A program made the position numbers and the translations under genes. From Actinosynnema sp. ALI-1.44 (GTDB lineage Bacteria > Actinomycetota > Actinomycetes > Mycobacteriales > Pseudonocardiaceae), in assembly GCF_001984155.1 (NCBI RefSeq), contig NZ_MTQO01000050.1, forward strand, positions 248,001 through 312,000: a DNA stretch of 64,000 nt. Reading direction: 5' to 3'. How positions within the stretch are numbered: position 1 is the stretch's first letter; each line of letters opens with the position of its first letter. Positions 41,704 through 50,193 of the stretch are shown here, in pieces. The notes under the pieces were generated by a model. The model searched no databases. It saw only the letters and a list, made by a program, of their open reading frames with translations, and had not been told where the DNA came from.

Positions 41704-44469
41704 GTGAGAGACAATCGCCCTGTGCGGATCGGGTTGCTCGGGCCGTTGGAGGTCCACAGCGCGGACGGCGCCGACATCCCGGTGCCGGGCGCGAGGCTGC
41801 GCGCGTTGCTGACCATCCTGGCGCTGGACCCCGGCAATCCCGTGTCGGTCACGCGGATCGTCGACGGCGTCTGGGGCGAGCAGCGGCCGCATCGGCCCGG
41901 CAACGCCGTGCAGGCGCTGGTGTCCAGACTCCGCAGAACCGGCATCGCGGTGGAGGCTCACGCGAACGGCTATGTCCTGGCCGTCGACAGCGTGGACACC
42001 CGCGTGTTCGAACAGCTCGTGCGCGGCGGGCAGTGGCGGGAAGCGCTCGACCTGTGGCGCGGGCCCGCGTTGACAGACGTGCGGGACCTGGATTACTTCG
42101 CCGCGGCCGTCACGCGGTTGGAGCAGATGCGGTTGACCGCGCTCGAACACGACGGCTCCGTCGCCGAGTTGTCCGCTCTCGTCGCCGAGAACCCGTTGCG
42201 GGAGAAGCTGGTCGGCGCGTTGATGCGTGCACTGGACGCCGAGGGACGGACATCCGACGCGCTCGCCCTGTACGCCAGGACACGTGCCGCTCTCGCCGAT
42301 GAGCTCGGCGCCGACCCGTCGCCCGAGCTGACCGCGTTGCACTCACAGATTCTCCATGGCGCAGCGGATACCAACCTGCGTGCCGCACTGACCAGTTTCG
42401 TCGGACGCACGGCGGACGTCGTGGAAGTCCGGCATCTCGTGCGCGGCCACCGGCTCGTCACCCTCACCGGACCTGGCGGCTGCGGCAAGACACGCCTGGC
42501 GATCGAGGCAGCGCGGGCGTTGTCCGGCGAGGTCTGGCTGGTCGAACTCGCCGCGCTCACCGACCCCGACGACGTTCCCGCCGCGATCCTCGCCGCACTG
42601 GGCATCCGGGATCTCGTCGCGTTGCGCACCCGGGAGTTGCTGCTGGTGCTGGACAACTGCGAGCACCTCGTTGACCGCGTCGCGCGCCTGGCCGACAAAC
42701 TGCTCGGCGAGTGCCCCGCGCTCAGGATCCTCGCCACCAGCCGTGAACCCCTTGGTATTACAGGGGAAACCATCCGTCAGGTCGACCCGCTCGAACTGCC
42801 GCCTGCCGACGCGCCATTGGCCGACGCGTTGTCGTATCCCGCTGTACGACTGCTGTGCGAGCGCGCTTATCCCGGGTTCGTGGCGACAGAAGCCGTTGTC
42901 CGGATCTGCCGGGCGTTGGACGGCATCCCCCTCGCCATCGAACTGGCGGCCGCGCGGTTGCGAACCATGCCCGCCGACCAGGTCGCCGCACGACTGGACG
43001 ACCGGTTCACCGTGCTCACCCAGGGCAGCCGGACCGCGTTGCCCCGCCACCAGACGCTCCGGTCGGTCATCGACTGGAGCTGGGACCTGTTGTCCGAGCG
43101 GGAGAAGACCGTGTTGTGCGGGCTCGCGGTGTTCGCCGGTGGTGCGACGCTCGACGCGGCGGAAGCCGTGTGCGGCGCGGACGCGTTGGACGTGCTCACG
43201 GCGTTGGCGGACAAGTCGCTTGTCGTCGCGGGTGATCGTTACGGGATGCTGGACACCATCAAGGCGTACTGTCTGGAGAAGATGACCGACCGCGACGAGG
43301 TTCACCGCGCGCACGCCTCGTACTTCACCACGCTCTGCGAAACCGCCGACCCGCACCTGCGCCGCGCGGAGCAAGTGGAATGGCTGCACCGCGTCCAAGC
43401 CGAGGACGACAACATCAACGCGGCCCTACGCCACGCCACCGACGCGGAAACCGGTGTCCGGTTGACCGCCGCGGCGAGCTGGTACTGGCTGCTCGAATGG
43501 TCGCTGCGGTGCCGCAAGGTGCTGGGCGCCGAACTCGGCGCACGCGCGCTGGCGTTGCCCGGCGAGGTCGACGACGAATCGCGCGCGACGGCGTTGGCCG
43601 CCATCGCCCAGTTCAACCTCCTCGGCAACGGCGACGAGGAACTCGCCGCGGAGTGGATCGCCGCCGCACGACAACTCGACGGACAGCATCCCATCGCGCG
43701 CCTGGCCACCGGCGGCGACTCGGACGACCCGTGGGTCCAGTCGATGGCACGACTGACCCGAGCCACCCAGTCGATCAACGCCGGGCACCCCGAAGAAGCC
43801 GGGCTGCGCGAAGCACTGGCCGGGTTCCGGGAGGTCGGCGAACGCTGGGGCATCGCCAACTGCCTCGCAGGCCTCGCGGACCTGGCCTCATGGCGGGGCG
43901 ACCTGGCCGAAGCCGTCGCGGTGTACGAGCAAGCCGTCGCGGTCACCGAAGAGATCGTGCCGAGCCAGGACGCGTGGAAACCCCGGCTCCGGTTGGCACA
44001 GTTGCTGTGGTTGCACGGCGACCATCGGCGCTCAGCCGACACGTTGCGTACGGCCGAGCGTGACGCCGAACGGATCGGGTTGCCCGACGCCGTCACCGCC
44101 GCGGCGGGCACCCGTGCCGAGATCGCCCGCTGGTCCGGTGACGTGGAGATCGCACGAGCCGCGTTGGCCCGTGCCGAGGCAGCGGTCGAAGGGATCACCG
44201 TGAACTGGGGTTTCCGGGCGATGCTGGCCGACCTGCGCGGGTACCTGCTCGGTGACCGGCATGGAGCTCTGGCGTGGGCACGCCGCGCCCGCAGCGCGCC
44301 GCTGATCGCTCATGTCCTTGTTGGACACGCCGACGAGGCTTTGCGCTCGGGTGACGCGGCGGAGGCGGCTCGGCTGCTGGCGGAGTCGGTCCGGATGCGG
44401 GGCACGCCGGACCTCGCCAACCCCGACGTCGCCCGGATCCAGGCGGAACTGTCAGCCTCCCGTGCTTGA
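41704..44469 (+). CDS. AfsR/BTAD-family transcriptional regulator with NB-ARC-like ATPase and TPR
   Basis: About 921 residues. 1-90 is an OmpR-type winged helix (RIGLLGPLEVHSADGADIPVPGARLRALLTILAL). ~95-240 is the bacterial transcriptional activation domain. ~260-560 is a STAND ATPase with Walker A GPGGCGKTRLA and the LLLVLDNCEHLVD stretch, and the rest is a TPR-like region. It is the SARP/AfsR layout that often controls secondary metabolism. GTG 41704 chosen with GAGGA upstream; GTG 41722 also possible. Overlaps the convergent peptidase by 18 nt. Confidence 0.92.
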   Translation: MRDNRPVRIGLLGPLEVHSADGADIPVPGARLRALLTILALDPGNPVSVTRIVDGVWGEQRPHRPGNAVQALVSRLRRTGIAVEAHANGYVLAVDSVDTRVFEQLVRGGQWREALDLWRGPALTDVRDLDYFAAAVTRLEQMRLTALEHDGSVAELSALVAENPLREKLVGALMRALDAEGRTSDALALYARTRAALADELGADPSPELTALHSQILHGAADTNLRAALTSFVGRTADVVEVRHLVRGHRLVTLTGPGGCGKTRLAIEAARALSGEVWLVELAALTDPDDVPAAILAALGIRDLVALRTRELLLVLDNCEHLVDRVARLADKLLGECPALRILATSREPLGITGETIRQVDPLELPPADAPLADALSYPAVRLLCERAYPGFVATEAVVRICRALDGIPLAIELAAARLRTMPADQVAARLDDRFTVLTQGSRTALPRHQTLRSVIDWSWDLLSEREKTVLCGLAVFAGGATLDAAEAVCGADALDVLTALADKSLVVAGDRYGMLDTIKAYCLEKMTDRDEVHRAHASYFTTLCETADPHLRRAEQVEWLHRVQAEDDNINAALRHATDAETGVRLTAAASWYWLLEWSLRCRKVLGAELGARALALPGEVDDESRATALAAIAQFNLLGNGDEELAAEWIAAARQLDGQHPIARLATGGDSDDPWVQSMARLTRATQSINAGHPEEAGLREALAGFREVGERWGIANCLAGLADLASWRGDLAEAVAVYEQAVAVTEEIVPSQDAWKPRLRLAQLLWLHGDHRRSADTLRTAERDAERIGLPDAVTAAAGTRAEIARWSGDVEIARAALARAEAAVEGITVNWGFRAMLADLRGYLLGDRHGALAWARRARSAPLIAHVLVGHADEALRSGDAAEAARLLAESVRMRGTPDLANPDVARIQAELSASRA

Positions 44470-46350
44470 CTCGATCGGACCTGACGGGCGCAGGTGCCGG
44501 ATGAGGAAGTCCCATGTGCGGCGGTGGACATAGGGCTCGTAGCCCGTGTACACGTGGTCAGCGAGGGGCACGATCAGCATCTCGAAGTCCTTGTCCGCGG
44601 CGATCAGTGCCTCGGCCATGCGGTACGTCTGGTCCGGCGGTGCCTGGTCGTCCAGGCCGCCGTGGATCAGCATCAGCTTGCCCGCCAACCGGTCCGCGGC
44701 CTCCACATTGGAGAACCGAGCTGTCGTCGCCGGATCGTAAGGGCCGTAGATGTCGGTGTTCGCGGGATCGGTGTAGCGCAGGTCGTGCACACCGGACAAG
44801 GCGACTCCGGCCTTGAAGAAGTCCGGGAAGTCCAGCATCGCCCGCACCGTCGCGTACCCGCCGCCGGAGATCCCGCAGATGCCTACCCTGTCGAGGTCCA
44901 TCCATGGCCGTGTCCGCGCCAACTGCCGCATCGCGGTCACGTGGTCGTCCAAGCCTGCCGCCTGGTTCTGGTAGGAGACGTCGAAGAACGCCTTGTCCCG
45001 CCCCGGCATCCCGCGACCGTCGAGAGCGACCACCACGAAACCCAGGGCTACCAACGCCTCCGCGTCATAGCCGTGCCATCCGGCGTCGAACCCCGCGCTG
45101 ACTCGTGTGGTGAGGGGGACGGGGTACGTGTGGTCGACAACCGGGTAACTCCGTTCAGGGTCGAACCCGTGCGGGCGGTACAGCACGCCGTACACGTCCG
45201 TCGATCCGTCGGCTGACTTCACGCAGAACCGTTCCGGAGCCGACCACCCGGTCTCCACCAACCCCGTGACGTCGGCTCGTCCGAGTTCCTCCAGGACCTG
45301 GCCGTCCCACGAACGGATCGTGTGCACGGGTGGGGTGTCGGTCGTGGACGCGGTGTCCAGGAAGCGCGAGCCATCCGGCGACACGGAGACCACGTGGTCC
45401 ACGTCGTCATCAGTCACCTTGGCGAAGCCAGTGCCGTCCAACCGGACACGGCACACCGTGCCGCGGTACGGATCCGCCTGCACGAGCCCGGCGGCGAGGA
45501 AGTACACATACTCCGAATCAGCCCACAGGATCTGCTTCACCAGCCACGCACCGGACGTCACCTGCCCGAGCAACTCACCGGACTCCGAGTACCGGTACAG
45601 ATGCCCCCAGCCATCGCGCTCGGAATACCACAGCACCTCGCCTGACGGCAGGACACGCACCGCGGGCCCAAGCATGGGGTGCTGTGTCGGCACCACACGC
45701 GTGGGGCCTGTCTCGTGCACCACTGTGCGCACGTCGCCGGTCGTTGGGTCGAGTCGCCGCAGGCGCAGCCCGTCCTCGCGGGTGAGGAAGTACACGGTGT
45801 CGCCCTCCCACCACGCCCACTTCATCTGGATCGGCGACAGCATCGGCATCGCGACCGGCTCGGCGTTCGCCCGTACCACCGTTGAGGTCCGCACGTCGAT
45901 CACCACGAACTGAGCGTGCTGGATGTCCTTGTCCCCCGGCAGCGCTGAGCGTTTCGACCGCAACTCGTCGAACGACAGCAGGTACTTGCGGCGTATGCCC
46001 TCCTGCAACGTGCGGTGGGTGAGCACCTTCGTCGAGTCCGGGGACCACAGCACTGCGGGCGGTGCGTGCGGAAGGCCCATCTTGGTGAACAAGTCCGCGT
46101 ACATGTAGTAGTCCGGGCTGGCGCCGTAGTCGTGGTCGATGTCGCCGTCCACGGTCAGCGGATGCTCCTCACCGCCCGTACGGATCCACAGGTTGAAGTC
46201 ACGGCGGAACACCACGGCGGTGCCGTCCGGCGCGGGTATCTCCAGCGGGTTGCCCGTCGGTGTCGCCCACGGCGGCATGATCGTCGCGTTCCGTACGAGG
46301 GTGGGCCGATTCGCCGCCAGCAAGCTGAGCGCGGTGTCGTATCCAGTCAT
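44452..46350 (-). CDS. S9-family prolyl oligopeptidase / dipeptidyl peptidase IV-like protein
   Basis: 632 residues. N-terminal beta-propeller repeats (~30-370) and a C-terminal alpha/beta hydrolase domain with nucleophile Ser in GICGISGGGYAT, Asp in HGGLDDQ and His in ADHVYTGYEPYVHRR. This is the DPP4/S9B layout, cleaving dipeptides from N-termini. No signal peptide visible, so probably cytosolic. Start is ATG 46350; the much longer open frame to 47673 upstream is not coding. Confidence 0.9.
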   Translation of the reverse strand: MTGYDTALSLLAANRPTLVRNATIMPPWATPTGNPLEIPAPDGTAVVFRRDFNLWIRTGGEEHPLTVDGDIDHDYGASPDYYMYADLFTKMGLPHAPPAVLWSPDSTKVLTHRTLQEGIRRKYLLSFDELRSKRSALPGDKDIQHAQFVVIDVRTSTVVRANAEPVAMPMLSPIQMKWAWWEGDTVYFLTREDGLRLRRLDPTTGDVRTVVHETGPTRVVPTQHPMLGPAVRVLPSGEVLWYSERDGWGHLYRYSESGELLGQVTSGAWLVKQILWADSEYVYFLAAGLVQADPYRGTVCRVRLDGTGFAKVTDDDVDHVVSVSPDGSRFLDTASTTDTPPVHTIRSWDGQVLEELGRADVTGLVETGWSAPERFCVKSADGSTDVYGVLYRPHGFDPERSYPVVDHTYPVPLTTRVSAGFDAGWHGYDAEALVALGFVVVALDGRGMPGRDKAFFDVSYQNQAAGLDDHVTAMRQLARTRPWMDLDRVGICGISGGGYATVRAMLDFPDFFKAGVALSGVHDLRYTDPANTDIYGPYDPATTARFSNVEAADRLAGKLMLIHGGLDDQAPPDQTYRMAEALIAADKDFEMLIVPLADHVYTGYEPYVHRRTWDFLIRHLRPSGPIESSTGG

Positions 46351-46483
46351 GAGGTGACCTTGACCGGGCGTGCTGACATGGATCCGGTGCGCGCTGACAA
46401 ATGGCTGATACGTGACCGGATCCGTCCGCATCCCGGCCGTGACGTGCCTTCCCCGGCAGGCGCGGATCGACGAGAGTGGTGGC

Positions 46484-47032
46484 ATGACCAAGGCGCTTGT
46501 GGTGATCGACGTCCAGGAATCCTTCCGCCAGCGGCCGAACTGGGCCGAGGTGTCCAACCCGGACATCGTCGACGACGTGAACCGGCTGGTGGAGCTGAGC
46601 AGGGCGCAGAACGACCTCGTCGTGTGGGTCCTGCACAGCGAGCCGGGCACCGGCACGGTGTTCGACCCGGCCAGCGGGCACGTCCGGCTGATCGACGGGC
46701 TCAAGCCGCTCGACGGCGAGCCCGTGCTGACCAAGACGTCGCACAACGCGTTCACCACGACCAGCCTGCAGCAGTCGCTGACGTCGCTGGGGATCCGCGA
46801 GTTGCTCGTCAGCGGGATCCGCACCGAGCAGTGCTGCGAGACGACCGCACGGGTGGGCAGTGACCTCGGCTTCGACATGACGTTCGTGACCGACGCCACC
46901 GCCACCACCCCGCTGCCGCACTGGAAGACCGGTGCCGTGCTCGGCACCAGGGAACTGATCGAGCGCACGGAGTACGCACTCGCTGGCCGGTTCGCGACGA
47001 TCAGGACTGTGGCGGAGCTGACCGGATCGTGA
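46484..47032 (+). CDS. isochorismatase-family cysteine hydrolase
   Basis: 182 residues. The catalytic triad of the family is visible: Asp9 (VVIDVQESF), Lys in VLTKTSHNAF and Cys in GIRTEQCCETTAR. Members hydrolyse amides such as nicotinamide or N-carbamoyl compounds, or isochorismate. ATG 46484. Its stop overlaps the next gene start (GTGA), linking it to the GlxA-like regulator, which may sense its substrate or product. Confidence 0.9.
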   Translation: MTKALVVIDVQESFRQRPNWAEVSNPDIVDDVNRLVELSRAQNDLVVWVLHSEPGTGTVFDPASGHVRLIDGLKPLDGEPVLTKTSHNAFTTTSLQQSLTSLGIRELLVSGIRTEQCCETTARVGSDLGFDMTFVTDATATTPLPHWKTGAVLGTRELIERTEYALAGRFATIRTVAELTGS

Positions 47033-47931
47033 CCCGAGTGGTGTTCCTGCTCGTGCCTGGACTGCACCTGCTGGACCTCTCGGGGCCCGCGCAGGTGTAT
47101 TCCAGCGCGGCCGACCTCGGCCTGGGCTACGACCTGGTGTACGTGGGTGAGCAGGCCGAGATCCCCACCGCGCAGGGCGTCGTGCTGAAGGCCGATCCCG
47201 TGCTGCCGTCGTTGTCCGCGACCGATCTCGTGCTGGTGCCCGGCTGGCGCTCGCCGCGTCTGGCCGGCACCGGGGCGTTGACTCGCGCGACGCTGGACTG
47301 GCTGCGTGACCACCACGCCGCGGGAGGCACAGTCGCGAGCGTGTGCGCGGGTGCGGACGTGCTGGGGCGCGCGGGCTTGCTCGACGGGCGCCGCTGCACG
47401 ACCCACCATGAGCTGCAGGACGAGTTGGAACGCCGCTATCCGCGTGCCCTGGTTGTACGTGACGTGCTCTATGTCGTGGACGACCGGGTGGTGACCTCGG
47501 CGGGGATCGCCAGCGGCATCGACCTGGCGCTGCACCTGGTGACGACACGCCATGGCCCGTCCGCGGCCGCAGCGATCGCACGCACGATGGTCGTGTACGC
47601 GCGCCGCAACGGCGACGAGCACCAAGCCAGCGTTCTGCTGCAACACCGGTCGCACGTGAACGAGACCGTGCACCGGATCCAGGACGTCATCGAGACGCGG
47701 ATGACCGACCGGCTGTCACTGGCCGAACTCGCGCGCCTCAGCGGCTGCAGCGAACGCACGGTCACGCGTCTGTTCACGCGCGCCACGGGCATGACGCCGT
47801 TGAAGTACCAGCAGGCGCTGCGTGTCGAACGCGCCCAACACCTCATCGGCCATGGGACCACCGTCGAGTCCGCCGCGCGGATGGTCGGTTTCGAGGACGC
47901 CCGGATGCTGCGCCGCTTGCGTTCGCGTTGA
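47029..47931 (+). CDS. GlxA-family regulator: DJ-1/PfpI domain plus AraC HTH
   Basis: 300 residues. ~1-185 is a class I glutamine amidotransferase-like (DJ-1/PfpI) domain with the nucleophile-elbow Cys in ASVCAGADVLG. ~200-300 is an AraC-type double HTH (RLSLAELARLSGCSERTVTRLFTRATGMTPLKYQQALRVERAQHLI). GTG start, 4-nt overlap with the isochorismatase gene. A transcription activator whose sensor domain probably binds a small amide. Confidence 0.92.
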   Translation: MTRVVFLLVPGLHLLDLSGPAQVYSSAADLGLGYDLVYVGEQAEIPTAQGVVLKADPVLPSLSATDLVLVPGWRSPRLAGTGALTRATLDWLRDHHAAGGTVASVCAGADVLGRAGLLDGRRCTTHHELQDELERRYPRALVVRDVLYVVDDRVVTSAGIASGIDLALHLVTTRHGPSAAAAIARTMVVYARRNGDEHQASVLLQHRSHVNETVHRIQDVIETRMTDRLSLAELARLSGCSERTVTRLFTRATGMTPLKYQQALRVERAQHLIGHGTTVESAARMVGFEDARMLRRLRSR

Positions 47932-47934
47932 TCC

Positions 47935-48384
47935 CTACGCCTCGGTGACGCCGCGTTCGTAGGCCAGCAGGGTCTGGACGAACAGCCGCCGCTGTTCTGC
48001 GGTCAACGGGCGCAGCGCGTTCTGCCACGCCTTGGCGCCACGGGCTAGCCACTCGTCGATGGCGGGGCGGTGCCGTTCGGTGATGCTCACGATCCGGCGG
48101 CGCCGGTCGTCGTCGTCCTCGCGGCGTTCCAGGATGCCTTTGCGGCTGAGGTCGCCGATCATCAGGCTGACCGTCGCCGGGGCGACTTCGAGGCGTTCGG
48201 CCAGGTCGTTGACGGTCATCGGGCCGTCGAAGAGCAGGTAGGACAGCAGCGACAGGTGCCGGGGCGCCAGCGCGAGCGACTGCAGTTCGTCGGGGACCTT
48301 GATCTTCTTGGCCCGGCCGACCATGCGCGGCATCAGCAGGAGCAACGCGCGGACGGCGTCGTCGACCTCCAGGCCCGTTGACAT
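47935..48384 (-). CDS. MarR-family transcriptional regulator
   Basis: 149 residues. Winged helix: LSYLLFDGPMTVNDLAERLEVAPATVSLMIGDLSRKGILERREDDDDRRRRIVSITER, typical MarR with the D-x-R-D/R wing. ATG 48384 with GAGGGG upstream; GTG 48390 is an alternative. Divergent from the hemerythrin gene. The perfect 21-bp palindrome at 48420-48440 between them is the likely operator, so MarR should control both. Confidence 0.9.
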   Translation of the reverse strand: MSTGLEVDDAVRALLLLMPRMVGRAKKIKVPDELQSLALAPRHLSLLSYLLFDGPMTVNDLAERLEVAPATVSLMIGDLSRKGILERREDDDDRRRRIVSITERHRPAIDEWLARGAKAWQNALRPLTAEQRRLFVQTLLAYERGVTEA

Positions 48385-48419
48385 GGCCACCCCTCACCAA
48401 TACCTTTGCATATATAGCT

Positions 48420-48440
48420 ACTTTGCTTTCAAAGCAAAGT
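48420..48440. promoter_or_regulatory. 21-bp palindromic MarR operator
   Basis: ACTTTGCTTT, one centre base C, AAAGCAAAGT: a perfect 10-1-10 inverted repeat in the 89-bp gap between divergent MarR and hemerythrin genes. The gap is AT-rich, unlike its surroundings, and a related half-site (CTTTGCATATA) lies at 48401-48411. Confidence 0.8.
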
Positions 48441-48473
48441 CCTTTCCGGCTCATGTTATCCAGGAGGCAGCCC

Positions 48474-48872
48474 GTGACCACCCCGGAACGCAGGCAAGCC
48501 ATGGCCGACCAGCTGGTACGAGCGCACGGTGAGCTACGGCTGGAGCTCGCCAGGCTGCGCGAGAACCTCGGCGCGGGCGACCTCGGACGCAGCCTGATCA
48601 CGCACTGCCTGGCGTACTGCGACAACCTGCACGCCCACCACTCGAAGGAAGACGGCGCACTGGCGCAGATGGGCGACGAGCTGGGAAGCGTGCTGGATCG
48701 GGTGCGGCGCGAGCACCGCGTGGTGGCCGAGGCGCTCGGCGAGATCAGGCGGCTGCTCGGCGCGGACCTGCGGGCGGACGAGCTGAAAACCCGCTTCGAC
48801 CAGCTCGTTGACCAGCTGGAAGATCATTTCGCGTACGAGGAGGCGCAGCTCCTGCCCGTCCTGCGGGCGTAG
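48474..48872 (+). CDS. hemerythrin HHE domain protein
   Basis: 132 residues, one four-helix bundle. Iron-ligand residues are visible in LRLELARLREN, CDNLHAHHSKEDGAL, VRREHRVVAEAL and LEDHFAYEEAQLLPVL. Binds a di-iron centre for oxygen, NO or redox sensing, or iron storage. GTG 48474 has an excellent AGGAGG 6 nt upstream; the longer frame from 48378 passes through the operator and is not used. Controlled by MarR (inference). Confidence 0.88.
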   Translation: MTTPERRQAMADQLVRAHGELRLELARLRENLGAGDLGRSLITHCLAYCDNLHAHHSKEDGALAQMGDELGSVLDRVRREHRVVAEALGEIRRLLGADLRADELKTRFDQLVDQLEDHFAYEEAQLLPVLRA

Positions 48873-48890
48873 GTCAGTACGCTTTGGGCC

Positions 48891-49952
48891 GTGAGTTCCA
48901 GGCGACCGACGCTCGACACTGTGGCACGCGAGGTAGGCGTGTCCAGGGCGACGGTGTCCAACGCCTACAACCGGCCGGACCAGTTGTCCGAGCGGTTGCG
49001 CGAGGAGATCCTCAGCGCGGCGGCGCGCCTGGGCTACTCCGGGCCCGACCCGATCGCCCGCAGCCTGGCCACCCAGCGGTCCGGCGCGGTCGCCGTGATG
49101 CTCGACCGCGGCCTGTCCGCGGCGTTCTCCGACCCGGCGCTGTCGATCATGCTCGACACCCTGGCGTCCACAGTCGACACCGGCGAACGGTCGCTCGTGC
49201 TGATGCCAGGCGGCCCCGACGGCGGCGGCCCCAGCCCCGCGGCGGTGGCCAGGGTGCACGCGGACGTCGTGATCGCGTACTCGCTGCCGGACAACGCGCC
49301 CGCCATCACCGCGGTCCGCCAACGCGGCCTCCCGCTCGTCGTGGTCGACCAAACCGACGCGGACGTACGCGTCGACGACCGCGCAGGAGCGGCACTGGCC
49401 GCACAGCACGTGGTCGCGCTCGGCCACCGCGACGTCGGCGTCCTCAGCCTCGATCTCTCCCCGGACGGCCACACCGGCCCGATGACCAGAGAGCGGATCG
49501 ACACAGCGGAGTTCCAGGTCACAGTCGAGCGGCTGAACGGCTACCTCGACCACCTCCCGGCGACGGCACCGGTCTGGGAAGCCCCGGACAGCCTGCGCGA
49601 ACACGGCAGGCGCGGCGCGAGTTGGCTGCTGGCCCAAACCCCTCGGCCAACCGCACTACTGTGCATGTCGGACGAACTGGCAATCGGCGCAATCCGGGCG
49701 GCACGTGACATAGATCTCGTCGTACCCCGTGACCTCACCATCGTCGGATTCGACGACACCCCGGCGGCGACCTGGGCGGACCCACCGCTGACGACCGTGC
49801 GCCAGGACCTGCTCGAAAAGGGCAGACAGACCGGTGAGCAGGTACTTCGCCTGCTGGACGGCAGACAGACCGACGGCCCGGTGACCATCCCGGTCGTCCT
49901 GGTGGCCAGAGCGTCCAGCGGACCGGTACCGGTGGGCCGCCTACCTCGGTGA
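48891..49952 (+). CDS. LacI-family transcriptional regulator
   Basis: 353 residues. N-terminal HTH and hinge (TLDTVAREVGVSRATVSNAYNRPDQLSERLREEILSAAARLGY) and a periplasmic-binding-protein-like effector domain (~62-345) with GHRDVGVLS and DLTIVGFDDTPAATWADPPLTTVRQ. GTG start 18 nt after the hemerythrin gene, so possibly co-transcribed. No sugar operon is adjacent. The LacI-type palindromes at 30268-30301 show that this genome uses such sites, but nothing links the two. Confidence 0.92.
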   Translation: MSSRRPTLDTVAREVGVSRATVSNAYNRPDQLSERLREEILSAAARLGYSGPDPIARSLATQRSGAVAVMLDRGLSAAFSDPALSIMLDTLASTVDTGERSLVLMPGGPDGGGPSPAAVARVHADVVIAYSLPDNAPAITAVRQRGLPLVVVDQTDADVRVDDRAGAALAAQHVVALGHRDVGVLSLDLSPDGHTGPMTRERIDTAEFQVTVERLNGYLDHLPATAPVWEAPDSLREHGRRGASWLLAQTPRPTALLCMSDELAIGAIRAARDIDLVVPRDLTIVGFDDTPAATWADPPLTTVRQDLLEKGRQTGEQVLRLLDGRQTDGPVTIPVVLVARASSGPVPVGRLPR

Positions 49953-50040
49953 TCTTGTTCACCCAGACTGGTGCGATTCAGAAACACTGAGGCGCCGTCG
50001 AACGATCACCCCTCTGAAGGCGGATAACCTGCCGCCCTCA

Positions 50041-50113
50041 GCCCCCGTAGCTCAGCGGATAGAGCGAGTGACTTCTAATCACTTGGTCGCAGGTTCGAGT
50101 CCTGCCGGGGGCA
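50041..50113 (+). tRNA. tRNA-Arg (anticodon TCT)
   Basis: 73 nt folding as a full cloverleaf: acceptor GCCCCCG/CGGGGGC, D-arm GCTC...GAGC, anticodon stem AGTGA/TCACT with loop CTTCTAA, T-arm GCAGG/CCTGC with TTCGAGT. The discriminator is A; CCA is not encoded. The anticodon TCT reads AGA/AGG, rare arginine codons in GC-rich genomes. Its 3' 43 nt are part of the attachment site. Confidence 0.97.
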
Positions 50114-50116
50114 CCC
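50071..50116. other. attL of the integrative element (46-bp core in tRNA-Arg)
   Basis: Runs from inside the anticodon stem to 3 nt past the discriminator. It is identical over 46 bp to 63040-63085. Integration regenerates the tRNA at this end, as for many actinomycete elements that use tRNA 3' ends. Confidence 0.93.
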
Positions 50117-50193
50117 AGGTCAAACGGTTGTGAGTCGATCTACCGCGTCCTCCGTGGGGCTACTCGTGGTGCGAACGGTGTTACCCTCGCCAC

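Noticed and set aside
46351-47673. N-terminal extension of the S9 peptidase frame
   Set aside because: Runs antisense through the isochorismatase and GlxA genes; the conserved peptidase begins at ATG 46350.
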